Positions 1 through 6,526 are shown, counted from the stretch's first letter. The stretch is 8,457 nt of DNA from JBDKTK01 sp039680225 (GCA_039680225.1 JBDKTK010000188.1:1-8457); one strand, 5' to 3'. Notes: generated from the sequence alone by a model not told the origin. Numbers and translations: made by a program.

Positions 1-1
1 A

Positions 2-1501
2 GAAGAGGGCATCGAGAGCATCATGGTGAACAGCAACCCCGAGACCGTCAGCACGGACTATGACACCTCGGACAAGCTGTATTTCGAGCCGCTCACGAAA
101 GAGGACGTGCTCAATATAGTCGAATCCGAAAAGCCCCGGGGAGTCATCGTGCAGTTCGGCGGGCAGACCCCTCTCAACCTGGTCACCGCGCTTTCGGCTG
201 CCGGCGTGCCGGTGCTGGGCACATCGCCGGCCAGCATCGCCCTTGCCGAGGACCGGGAACTGTTCCGGGCCGTGCTCCAGGAAATGGGACTCATCCAGCC
301 TGAAAATGGGACGGCGCTGAACATAGCGGAGGCGGCGAAAGAGGCCGAGAGGATCGGCTACCCCGTCCTCGTCCGGCCGTCTTACGTCCTGGGCGGCAGG
401 GCCATGCAGATAGCCTACGACCTGCCCTCATTGGAGGAATTCACCCGGCAGGCCATCCTCGCCTCTCCCGGCCATCCGATCCTGATCGACAAGTTCCTTG
501 AAGACGCCATTGAAGTCGACGTGGACGCCATATCGGACGGAGAGAGCACGATAGTTGCCGGGATCATGGAACATATCGAAGAGGCCGGAGTGCACTCGGG
601 CGACAGCGCCTGCGTGCTGCCCCCCCACACGCTTTCCCGCAATCTGGTCGAAAGGATCAAGGCCCAGACGAAGGCGCTCGCGGCAAAACTCAACGTCATC
701 GGGCTCCTCAACATCCAGTTTGCCGTGAAGGGCGACGACATCTTCGTCCTCGAGGTAAACCCCAGGGCGTCGCGGACGGTGCCGTTCGTGAGCAAAGCCA
801 CCGGCGTGTCGCTTGCGAGACTGGCGACCAAGGTCATGCTGGGGAAAAAACTATCGCAGCTCGGGCTGACCAGGGAGATCGAGCCCCGCCACGTATCGGT
901 GAAGGAAGCTGTCTTTCCGTTCAACCGTTTCCCGAATGTGGATATCCTCCTCGGCCCGGAAATGAAGTCCACCGGCGAGGTCATGGGGATTGATTTCGAC
1001 TTCGGGCGGGCCTTCGCGAAATCACAACTCGCGGCGAGCCAGAACCTCCCGCTGAAAGGGGCCGTGTTCGTCAGCGTGCGCGACGCCGACAAGGCCAGGG
1101 TGGAGCCGGTCGTCAGAAAGCTGCACGGGTTCGGCTTTCAGATAATTGCGACAAAGGGGACCTCAGCGTACCTTGACAAAGCGGGGATACCCAACAGATT
1201 AGTAAAGAAAATTGCGGAGGGGCGGCCCAACATTATAGACTATATTAAAAACGGGTCGGTCCAGCTCGTCATCAACACCGCGTCGGGCAGGAAGAAGACG
1301 GCGGGAAGCGGGGAGATCAGGAGGACGGTCCTGAGGTACGGCATCCCGTACACGACCACCCTGGCGGGAGCGCAGGCCATGGCTGCGGCCATCGAGTCCC
1401 TGAATGCCGGGGAAGTCAAGGTCCGCTCGCTCCAGGAATATCACGCCGAGGCGCCTGTCGAAGGCAGGCCCGAGGCGAAGCAGGCGGCAGGAAAAAGATG
1501 A
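2..1501 (+). CDS. carB: Carbamoyl-phosphate synthase large subunit, C-terminal part (5' end outside window)
   Basis: CarB makes carbamoyl phosphate from bicarbonate, ATP and glutamine-derived ammonia for pyrimidine and arginine synthesis. The frame is open from the window edge, so the ATG at 23 is an internal methionine, not a start. About 499 codons remain of a protein usually near 1,070 residues. Numbering from that Met, the start of the second synthetase half is visible (NPETVSTDYDTSD at 5-17, FGGQTPLNLV at 45-54). The second ATP-grasp domain follows (RPSYVLGGRAM at 118-128, EHIEEAGVHSGDSA at 183-196, metal/ATP ligands in LEVNPRASRTVPF at 243-255). The MGS-like allosteric domain runs from about 345 to 470, with INTASGRK at 417-424 in the region that binds ornithine/IMP/UMP in E. 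coli CarB. The tail extends roughly 15 residues past the E. coli end. The stop overlaps the purF start (ATGA). Identification is secure. Confidence 0.97.
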   Translation, partial: EEGIESIMVNSNPETVSTDYDTSDKLYFEPLTKEDVLNIVESEKPRGVIVQFGGQTPLNLVTALSAAGVPVLGTSPASIALAEDRELFRAVLQEMGLIQPENGTALNIAEAAKEAERIGYPVLVRPSYVLGGRAMQIAYDLPSLEEFTRQAILASPGHPILIDKFLEDAIEVDVDAISDGESTIVAGIMEHIEEAGVHSGDSACVLPPHTLSRNLVERIKAQTKALAAKLNVIGLLNIQFAVKGDDIFVLEVNPRASRTVPFVSKATGVSLARLATKVMLGKKLSQLGLTREIEPRHVSVKEAVFPFNRFPNVDILLGPEMKSTGEVMGIDFDFGRAFAKSQLAASQNLPLKGAVFVSVRDADKARVEPVVRKLHGFGFQIIATKGTSAYLDKAGIPNRLVKKIAEGRPNIIDYIKNGSVQLVINTASGRKKTAGSGEIRRTVLRYGIPYTTTLAGAQAMAAAIESLNAGEVKVRSLQEYHAEAPVEGRPEAKQAAGKR

Positions 1502-2892
1502 GAGAATTTGAAGGGCCAAAAGAAGCGTGCGGAGTTTTCGGCGTATACGGCCATGAAGACGCCGGGAAACTGACATATTTCGGGTTGTATGCCCTGCAGC
1601 ATCGCGGGCAGGAAAGCGCCGGGATCGTGACATCGGACGGCGCCCATGTGCACGAGCACAGGCAGATGGGGCTCGTCACCGAGGTGTTCAACGAGAAGTC
1701 CCTCGAGAAGCTCACGGGGAACATTGCAATCGGCCACGTCCGGTATTCGACTACGGGCTCGTCCGTATTGAAGAACGCCCAGCCGTTCGTCGTTTCCCAT
1801 TCCGCCAAGACGCTGGCCATCGCCCATAATGGCAATCTCACCAACGCCCGGCGGCTCCGCAGAGAGCTCGAATCGAAGGGATCGATCTTTCAGACCACGA
1901 TCGACAGCGAAGTGATCGTCCACCTGATCGCCCGGAAGATACATCACGGCCTGGAAGAGGCCGTCGTCAGGACAGTCAGGAAGATCGAGGGCGCCTACGC
2001 CTGCACGTTCATGACCGAGGACACGGTGATCGCCTTTCGCGACCCGAACGGCTGGAGGCCCCTGTGCCTCGGAAAGCTCAACGGGGCATACGTGATCGCA
2101 TCCGAGACCTGCGCCTTCGATCTGATCGACGCCAAATACGAGCGGGACATTGCGCCCGGGGAGATCGTCATCATAAACAAGGACGGACTCAAATCCATCA
2201 AAACAAAGAGGCACGGGCGCAAGAGTTTCTGTATCTTTGAGTTGATTTATTTTGCGAGGCCGGATAGCAAGGTATTCGGATGCAACGTATACAACGTCAG
2301 GAAGAAATTCGGCGAGAAGCTGGCGGAAGAGTACAAGGTCGACGCGGATTTCGCCATGCCCTTCCCCGACTCCGGAAACTACGCGGCGATCGGGTACTGC
2401 CGTAAATCGGGCATCCCGCTGGAGATGGGCATGATCCGCAACCATTATGTCGGCCGGACATTTATCGCGCCGTCCCAGTCCATGAGGGACTTCGGGGTGA
2501 AGGTGAAACTCAATCCGGTCCACGGTTTGCTCGAAGGCAAGAAAGTCGTGATAATCGAGGACTCGATCATCAGGGGCACGACGAGCAAGATGAGGATCAA
2601 GACTTTGCGCGAGGCCGGCGCCAAAGAGGTCCACATGGTGGTGAGCTGTCCGCCCCACCGCTTTCCGTGTTTTTATGGGATAGACTTTTCCACAAAGGGC
2701 GAGTTGCTGGCCTGCCGCAATACGCTCGAGCAGATCAAAAGCTATATCGGGGTCGACAGCCTCGGGTACCTGAGTATCGAGGGAATGATCGAAGCAACGG
2801 GCCTTTCGAAGGACTGCTTCTGCCTGGCGTGTTTCACCGGGGAATATCCCATCGAGCCGGACGAAGAGTTCACGAAGACCTGCCTGGAATAA
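1498..2892 (+). CDS. purF: Amidophosphoribosyltransferase (glutamine PRPP amidotransferase)
   Basis: This cytosolic enzyme makes 5-phosphoribosylamine from PRPP and glutamine, the first committed step of purine synthesis. The protein has 464 residues, normal for the family. It starts with a 10-residue propeptide before Cys11 (EACGVFG), the N-terminal nucleophile exposed by self-cleavage. The Ntn glutaminase domain covers about 11-235 (LQHRGQESAGI at 33-43, RYSTTGSS at 82-89, HNGNLTN at 110-116). The phosphoribosyltransferase domain covers about 250-440, with the PRPP loop VVIIEDSIIRGTT at 350-362. The four cysteines that hold the 4Fe-4S cluster in the B. subtilis type appear to be present: Cys245, Cys391, Cys442 and Cys445 (CLAC). 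It is therefore probably the oxygen-labile, cluster-containing class. The start is fixed by AGGA at 1489-1492, five bases before the ATG, and by its overlap with the carB stop, which implies translational coupling. Confidence 0.98.
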   Translation: MREFEGPKEACGVFGVYGHEDAGKLTYFGLYALQHRGQESAGIVTSDGAHVHEHRQMGLVTEVFNEKSLEKLTGNIAIGHVRYSTTGSSVLKNAQPFVVSHSAKTLAIAHNGNLTNARRLRRELESKGSIFQTTIDSEVIVHLIARKIHHGLEEAVVRTVRKIEGAYACTFMTEDTVIAFRDPNGWRPLCLGKLNGAYVIASETCAFDLIDAKYERDIAPGEIVIINKDGLKSIKTKRHGRKSFCIFELIYFARPDSKVFGCNVYNVRKKFGEKLAEEYKVDADFAMPFPDSGNYAAIGYCRKSGIPLEMGMIRNHYVGRTFIAPSQSMRDFGVKVKLNPVHGLLEGKKVVIIEDSIIRGTTSKMRIKTLREAGAKEVHMVVSCPPHRFPCFYGIDFSTKGELLACRNTLEQIKSYIGVDSLGYLSIEGMIEATGLSKDCFCLACFTGEYPIEPDEEFTKTCLE

Positions 2893-2905
2893 ATAAAGCA
2901 GGCTG

Positions 2906-2970
2906 TCCCCCGCTGGCGGGGGAATCAAGGGGGTGATTATTGCCTCCCCCTGCGCCCCTCGTGAGGGGGG
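2906..2970. repeat. GC-rich intergenic palindromic element (REP-like)
   Basis: The purF to nifA-like gap carries alternating G and C runs that form three neighbouring hairpins. These are CCCCCGC/GCGGGGG at 2907-2913 and 2916-2922, AGGGGG/CCCCCT at 2928-2933 and 2946-2951, and CCCCTC/GAGGGG at 2955-2960 and 2963-2968. No T-run follows any stem, so a standard intrinsic terminator is not supported. The layout resembles dispersed REP-like palindromes found in many environmental bacterial genomes. With only one copy in the window, repetition cannot be shown here. It may act as an mRNA-processing or 3'-stabilising structure between purF and the regulator. Confidence 0.55.
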
Positions 2971-2976
2971 AAATGC

Positions 2977-2982
2977 AGAGGT
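2977..2982 (+). promoter_or_regulatory. Ribosome binding site that decides the start of the NifA-like gene
   Basis: AGAGGT lies seven bases before the ATG at 2990. A longer reading from the GTG at 2933 is possible, but that GTG sits inside the GC-hairpin element and would add 19 residues unlike any GAF N-terminus. The ATG at 2990 is preferred. Confidence 0.75.
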
Positions 2983-2989
2983 AAATAAT

Positions 2990-4525
2990 ATGCCGGAAAA
3001 AAGAATAAAAGATCTCGAGCTCCTTTATCAGATCAGCACAACGCTCAACCAGAGCCTCGATCTGAAGACAACGCTTTACGGTGTGCTGGAAATCCTCTCG
3101 AACTCTCTCGGGATGATCAGGGGGACTATTTCCATCCTGAACCCCCTGCGCGACGAGATCAGCATAGAGGTCGCGCACGGGCTCTCCCGGGGCGCCATCG
3201 AGAAAGGCAAGTACAAGGTCGGAGAGGGAATCACCGGCAGGGTGATCGAGACGGGCCAGCCGTTTGTCGTTCCCAAGATCAGCGAGGAGCCCCTGTTCCT
3301 GAACCGCACGGCATCACGAAAAACGAAGCAGCCGGACCAGGAACTCTCCTTCATCTGCGTCCCTATCAAAAAGGGCAACCAGGTCGTGGGCGCCTTGAGC
3401 GTCGACCGCCTCTATGATCCGGCCTTCTCGCTTCACGAGGGGGAAAACCTGCTGTCGATTATCGCGACCATGATCGCCCAGCACGTTATCAACCTGGAAA
3501 ACCTTTACCTGGAACAGGAGCAGCTCCGCCAGGAAAACAGGCAGCTGCGCGAAGAGCTGGGGAAAAAGTTCCGGGTCAACAACATCATCGGCAACAGCAA
3601 CAAGATGGCCGTCGTCTTTCAAATGATCTCCCAGGTCTCGCAAAGCAACGCCACAGTGCTCATCCGCGGCGAGAGCGGCACCGGCAAGGAGCTTGTCGCC
3701 CACGCGATCCACTATGCAAGCCAGCGCTCGCGCGGGCCTTTCATCAAGGTGAACTGCGCGGCCCTGCCCGCCAACCTGATTGAGAGCGAATTGTTCGGAC
3801 ACGAGAAGGGCTCATTCACGGGAGCCATCAGGCAGAAGATCGGCAAATTCGAGCTTGCCAACAAGGGGACAATCTTCCTGGATGAAATAGGCTCCGTCGG
3901 TCTGGACGTCCAGGTGAAGCTTCTCCGGGTGCTGCAGGAAAAAGAATTCGAGCGGGTGGGAGGATCGCACACGATTAAAAGCGACGTCAGGATAATCGCG
4001 GCGACCAACAAGAACCTGGAAGAGGCGGTTGCCGACGGCGAATTCCGTGAAGACCTCTATTACCGGCTCAATGTCTTCCCGATTTACCTGCCGCCGCTGC
4101 GCGAGCGCAAGACGGACATCCTCATGCTCGCCGATTTCTTCCTGGAAAAGTACGCGGCGGAAAACCACCGGCACGTCCGGAGCTTTTCCAAAACGGCCAT
4201 AGACATGCTGATGCAGTATGACTGGCCGGGCAACGTCCGCGAGCTGGAGAACTGCATCGAAAGGGCCGTCCTGCTCTGCGAGGACGACCACATGGTCCAG
4301 ACTTACAACCTGCCTCCCACGCTCCAGAGGGTAAGGGTATCGTCACTCTCGCCGGGCGCCACTCTGGAAGACACCGTCGAACACCTTGAGCGCGAAAAAA
4401 TGGTCGACGCCCTGAAGACGACGCGCGGCAACATGGCCAAGGCGTCTCAAATACTCGGCGTGACCGAGCGCAAGTTCGCCTACCGCGCGAAGAAGTACGG
4501 GATCGACTTCCACCAGTTCCGTTAA
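2990..4525 (+). CDS. nifA: NifA-family sigma-54-dependent transcriptional activator (GAF - AAA+ - HTH)
   Basis: This is a bacterial enhancer-binding protein that uses ATP to open sigma-54 promoters. From the ATG at 2990 it has 511 residues. A GAF sensory domain spans about 17-165, followed by a helical, probably coiled-coil linker at 169-192. The AAA+ activator domain (about 194-430) has Walker A GESGTGKE at 227-234, the sigma-54 contact loop as GSFTGA at 274-279 (commonly GAFTGA), Walker B TIFLDEI at 294-300, and REDLYYRL at 353-360 with the arginine-finger region. A C-terminal Fis-type HTH lies at about 466-505 (NMAKASQILGVTERKFAYR), whose end resembles NifA more than NtrC. No receiver domain is present. 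The four-cysteine interdomain motif of oxygen-sensitive NifA is absent: only Cys422 and Cys430 occur, with none later. A terminator follows directly. The sigma-54 promoter of amtB about 280 bases downstream is an obvious candidate target. The AAA+ and GAF calls are secure; NifA rather than another GAF-type activator is likely but not proven. Confidence 0.85.
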   Translation: MPEKRIKDLELLYQISTTLNQSLDLKTTLYGVLEILSNSLGMIRGTISILNPLRDEISIEVAHGLSRGAIEKGKYKVGEGITGRVIETGQPFVVPKISEEPLFLNRTASRKTKQPDQELSFICVPIKKGNQVVGALSVDRLYDPAFSLHEGENLLSIIATMIAQHVINLENLYLEQEQLRQENRQLREELGKKFRVNNIIGNSNKMAVVFQMISQVSQSNATVLIRGESGTGKELVAHAIHYASQRSRGPFIKVNCAALPANLIESELFGHEKGSFTGAIRQKIGKFELANKGTIFLDEIGSVGLDVQVKLLRVLQEKEFERVGGSHTIKSDVRIIAATNKNLEEAVADGEFREDLYYRLNVFPIYLPPLRERKTDILMLADFFLEKYAAENHRHVRSFSKTAIDMLMQYDWPGNVRELENCIERAVLLCEDDHMVQTYNLPPTLQRVRVSSLSPGATLEDTVEHLEREKMVDALKTTRGNMAKASQILGVTERKFAYRAKKYGIDFHQFR

Positions 4526-4546
4526 GCACCTCATGCTTCAAAGTAG

Positions 4547-4571
4547 GGGCGACCGGCGGTCGCCCTTTTTT
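4547..4571 (+). terminator. Rho-independent terminator after the NifA-like gene
   Basis: A perfect 8-bp stem GGGCGACC/GGTCGCCC (4547-4554 and 4558-4565) with a three-base GGC loop is followed by six T residues (4566-4571). It starts 21 bases after the regulator stop and separates the regulator transcript from the ammonium operon. Confidence 0.92.
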
Positions 4572-4758
4572 GATATGAGCCCCTTATGAGAGGGAAGAAG
4601 AGGACCTCCTTGAATTAAGAGGTGCATTCCCATTGCCGGATATGTGTGCGGTATGGCGCCTTAAAATCCCCGGGAGATATCCTGCGGCGAAAAGCACCAC
4701 AAAAATGTCATTAATTTCGTAGTTTCTCACCTCTTTGTAAAGTCCCAAACTAGCCCCA

Positions 4759-4796
4759 ATCGGGTATTTTCCCATAAATTCAACCGGTTACCCGAT
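4759..4796. repeat. Inverted repeat ATCGGGTA...TACCCGAT upstream of the sigma-54 promoter
   Basis: Two perfect 8-base arms (4759-4766 and 4789-4796) are separated by 22 bases and end nine bases before the -24 element. The right arm abuts the palindrome AACCGGTT (4782-4789). It could be an operator or an RNA/DNA hairpin. No known regulator motif was recognised. Confidence 0.5.
4778..4790 (+). promoter_or_regulatory. Possible IHF binding site
   Basis: ATTCAACCGGTTA matches the IHF consensus WATCAANNNNTTR at 8 of its 9 specified positions. It would lie at about -53 to -41 relative to the predicted transcription start. IHF commonly bends DNA between an upstream enhancer and a sigma-54 promoter, so the location is appropriate. 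Short matches of this kind arise by chance, and the site overlaps the right half of the inverted repeat. Confidence 0.4.
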
Positions 4797-4804
4797 CCAG
4801 CCAA

Positions 4805-4820
4805 TGGCACCCGAATTGCT
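4805..4820 (+). promoter_or_regulatory. Sigma-54 (-24/-12) promoter for the amtB operon
   Basis: TGGCACCCGAATTGCT matches the sigma-54 consensus TGGCAC-N5-TTGCW. The invariant GG (4806-4807) and GC (4818-4819) are exactly ten bases apart. The predicted start of transcription is near 4831, giving a leader of about 27 bases before the amtB1 ATG. Sigma-54 control of amtB-glnK is well established in many proteobacteria and fits the neighbouring sigma-54 activator gene. Confidence 0.92.
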
Positions 4821-4844
4821 ATTAGTAAAGTCGATTACTTTTTT

Positions 4845-4852
4845 GGAGGTGA
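4845..4852 (+). promoter_or_regulatory. Strong ribosome binding site fixing the amtB1 start
   Basis: GGAGGTGA lies five bases before the ATG at 4858. The in-frame ATG at 4804 lies within the promoter, upstream of the predicted transcription start, so it cannot be translated from the sigma-54 transcript. Confidence 0.9.
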
Positions 4853-4857
4853 CGAAA

Positions 4858-6090
4858 ATGAATTCCGGTGACACTGTGTGGGTGCTGCTTTCCGCCGCCT
4901 TGGTGTTCATTATGACACCGGGACTGGCATTCTTTTACGGCGGTCTTGCCAGGAGAAAAAACGTGCTTTCCATCCTGATGCAATGTTTCATCATCATGTG
5001 CATTGTCGGGATACAATGGGTAGTAATCGGATATTCTCTCGCGTTCGGGCCCGATACCGGCTGGGGCATAATCGGCAGCCTCGACTGGGCCGGGCTGAAG
5101 AACGTGGGGCTCAAACCTTTCGACGATTACGCAAAAACCATACCTCACCTCGCGTTCATGATTTTCCAGTGCATGTTCGCGGTGATCACGCCGGCCCTGA
5201 TGATCGGGGCATTTGCGGAGAGGATCAAGTTTTCCGCTTTCTGCATTTTCACGGTGCTCTGGGCGACTATCGTCTATGACCCGATTGCCCACTGGGTGTG
5301 GGGCAACGGCGGCTGGCTCAAAAACATGGGGGCGCTCGATTTTGCGGGCGGCATAGTCGTTCACGTGAGCTCGGGATTTTCAGCCCTCGTAATGGCCATC
5401 CTGATCGGGAAACGCATCGGCGCGGAGAACGGTTCCTTCACTCCTCACAACCTCCCCTACACGGTGCTGGGCGGCGCCCTGCTGTGGTTCGGGTGGTTCG
5501 GCTTCAACGCGGGGAGCGCGCTGGCGGCCGACGGCATCGCCGTCAACGCCTTCGTGACCACAAACACCTCGGCTGCGGCTGCCGGGCTGACCTGGGCCGT
5601 CATTGAATGGAAACGGCACAGGACGCCCACCACCCTGGGCGTTGTCACGGGCGCGGTCGCGGGGCTTGTCGCAATAACGCCCGCCTGCGGGTTCGTGAGC
5701 CCGCTTTCCGCCCTGCCGATCGGGGTGATCGCTTCCGTGCTCAGCTACCTCGCCGTTACCGTCCTGAAACCGAAGCTCGGCTATGACGATTCTCTCGACG
5801 TCTTCGGCGTGCACGGGATAGGCGGATTATGGGGGACCATCGCCACGGGTATCTTCGCCGAAAAGATTATCAACGAAGCCGGCGCCGACGGCCTGCTGTT
5901 CGGGAACGCGAAACTCTTCCTGGTGCAGAACCTTTATTTCCTGGCATGTGTCTCTTACGCCGTGATCATGACGTGGGCGCTTTACAAAGTTGTCAATGCA
6001 TTAATGTGCATCAGGGTCGCCAAAAAAGACGAGCTGGTCGGCCTCGACCTGACCCAGCACAGTGAAGCGGCATACACGGTAATCGAATGA
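4858..6090 (+). CDS. amtB: Ammonium transporter AmtB (first copy)
   Basis: This is an inner-membrane trimeric channel of the Amt/Mep/Rh family that takes up ammonium. It has 410 residues, a usual length once a signal peptide is absent: the first membrane helix begins almost at the N-terminus. About eleven hydrophobic segments are visible (near 5-29, 37-62, 96-119, 124-144, 162-184, 199-222, 228-249, 258-279, 284-304, 317-336 and 355-383), matching the family. The twin pore histidines appear as His169 (VVHVSSGF) and His319 (GVHGIGG). The external recruitment and Phe-gate residues appear as Phe103/Phe107, Trp148, Phe216 and Ser220. The cytoplasmic tail (about 384-410) carries ELVGLDLTQHSEAAY, the conserved segment contacted by PII. 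The gene is the first of the sigma-54 operon and ends ten bases before PII-1, the common amtB-glnK pairing. Confidence 0.96.
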   Translation: MNSGDTVWVLLSAALVFIMTPGLAFFYGGLARRKNVLSILMQCFIIMCIVGIQWVVIGYSLAFGPDTGWGIIGSLDWAGLKNVGLKPFDDYAKTIPHLAFMIFQCMFAVITPALMIGAFAERIKFSAFCIFTVLWATIVYDPIAHWVWGNGGWLKNMGALDFAGGIVVHVSSGFSALVMAILIGKRIGAENGSFTPHNLPYTVLGGALLWFGWFGFNAGSALAADGIAVNAFVTTNTSAAAAGLTWAVIEWKRHRTPTTLGVVTGAVAGLVAITPACGFVSPLSALPIGVIASVLSYLAVTVLKPKLGYDDSLDVFGVHGIGGLWGTIATGIFAEKIINEAGADGLLFGNAKLFLVQNLYFLACVSYAVIMTWALYKVVNALMCIRVAKKDELVGLDLTQHSEAAYTVIE

Positions 6091-6100
6091 GGAGGATGCA

Positions 6101-6442
6101 ATGAAATACATCATAGCGATAATCCAGCCCCACAAGTTGGAAGAAGTAAAAAAAGCCCTCGAGGATGTCGATGTGGGCCAGATGACGGTCTCCAACGTAT
6201 TGGGGCGCGGCCGGCAGAAAGGGGCCACGCAAATTTACCGCGGGTCCAGGGAGGCGGGCAGCCTGCTCAAGAAAATAAAAATTGAGATAGCCTGCAGCAC
6301 GGAACACGTTCAGCCGGTCATTGATGCGCTCACCGGGGGCGCCCGCACCGGCGAAGTCGGGGACGGCAAGATCTTTGTCCTCGACCTCCTTGACGCCCTG
6401 CGCATCCGCACCGGCGAGAGCGGCGGGGAGGCCATTGCCTGA
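6101..6442 (+). CDS. glnK: PII nitrogen regulatory protein, GlnK type, lacking Tyr51 (PII-1)
   Basis: PII proteins are cytosolic trimers that read ATP/ADP and 2-oxoglutarate and bind targets through the T-loop; GlnK types block AmtB. This one has 113 residues, full length. Conserved ligand elements are present: GRQKG at 37-41, Lys58, the B-loop ARTGEVGDGKIF at 81-92, and RIRTGE at 101-106. In the T-loop, IYRGSRE at 45-51 keeps Tyr46 and Arg47, the residue that plugs the AmtB pore in E. coli. Position 51, normally the uridylylated tyrosine, is glutamate, so GlnD-type modification at this site is not possible. GGAGG at 6091-6095 directly follows the amtB1 stop, so the pair is probably translationally coupled. 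Its partner is expected to be AmtB1. Family assignment is certain; the GlnK/GlnB label rests on linkage to amtB. Confidence 0.94.
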   Translation: MKYIIAIIQPHKLEEVKKALEDVDVGQMTVSNVLGRGRQKGATQIYRGSREAGSLLKKIKIEIACSTEHVQPVIDALTGGARTGEVGDGKIFVLDLLDALRIRTGESGGEAIA

Positions 6443-6474
6443 GATCTTTATCGGCCTGTCAAATTCTTTTAACC

Positions 6475-6500
6475 GGCGCGTCCGCAAGGGCGCGCCTTTT
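6475..6500 (+). terminator. Hairpin with short T-run between PII-1 and the DapB-like gene (partial terminator or attenuator)
   Basis: GGCGCGTCC (6475-6483) pairs with GGGCGCGCC (6488-6496) in a 9-bp stem with one G-U pair, closed by a GCAA (GNRA) tetraloop and followed by TTTT (6497-6500). It starts 33 bases after the PII-1 stop. The T-run is short and the next gene follows 26 bases later, so it probably reduces rather than abolishes downstream transcription, or stabilises the amtB1-glnK message. No separate sigma-54 promoter was seen between it and the next gene. Confidence 0.7.
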
Positions 6501-6526
6501 GGCGTATCTCAAACAGGCGAGGTGAC

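Larger units (their letters stand above)
4572..4857 (+). promoter_or_regulatory. Regulatory intergenic region before amtB1
   Basis: This non-coding stretch of about 285 bases is more AT-rich than the genes on either side. Its 3' end holds a sigma-54 promoter, an IHF-like site and an inverted repeat, listed separately. The 5' half (4572-4755) has no convincing gene. It has weak dyads such as ACCTC/GAGGT (4604-4608, 4619-4623). GGTGC (4621-4625) and GCACC (4694-4698) look like NtrC half-sites but are about 68 bases apart. No perfect TGT-N10-ACA NifA enhancer was found; the nearest is TGT-N10-ACT at 4736-4751. An enhancer for the activator is expected in this interval but cannot be assigned. Confidence 0.6.

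Noticed and set aside
1441..2928. Long open frame (about 495 codons) on the minus strand opposite purF
   Set aside because: It is an antisense shadow of a GC-rich, strongly conserved gene; no recognisable domain and no independent start signals.
2906..2970. GC hairpins after purF as an intrinsic terminator
   Set aside because: No T-run follows any of the stems.
2933..2989. Longer N-terminus for the NifA-like protein from the GTG at 2933
   Set aside because: It lies in the GC hairpin element, has no convincing ribosome binding site, and the 19 extra residues resemble nothing in GAF-type activators.
4621..4698. GGTGC (4621-4625) and GCACC (4694-4698) as an NtrC enhancer
   Set aside because: NtrC sites are compact dyads with half-sites a few bases apart; these are about 68 bases apart and short enough to occur by chance.
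4736..4751. TGT-N10-ACT as a NifA upstream activator site
   Set aside because: One mismatch to a six-base motif in an AT-rich region is weak; no perfect TGT-N10-ACA was found between 4572 and 4805.
4584..4775. Short minus-strand open frame in the amtB1 upstream region
   Set aside because: No ribosome binding site before its ATG, no recognisable family, and it overlaps the regulatory region.
4804..4857. Longer N-terminus for AmtB1 starting at the ATG at 4804
   Set aside because: The codon overlaps the -24 box and lies upstream of the predicted transcription start; it has no ribosome binding site, while 4858 has GGAGGTGA at good spacing.
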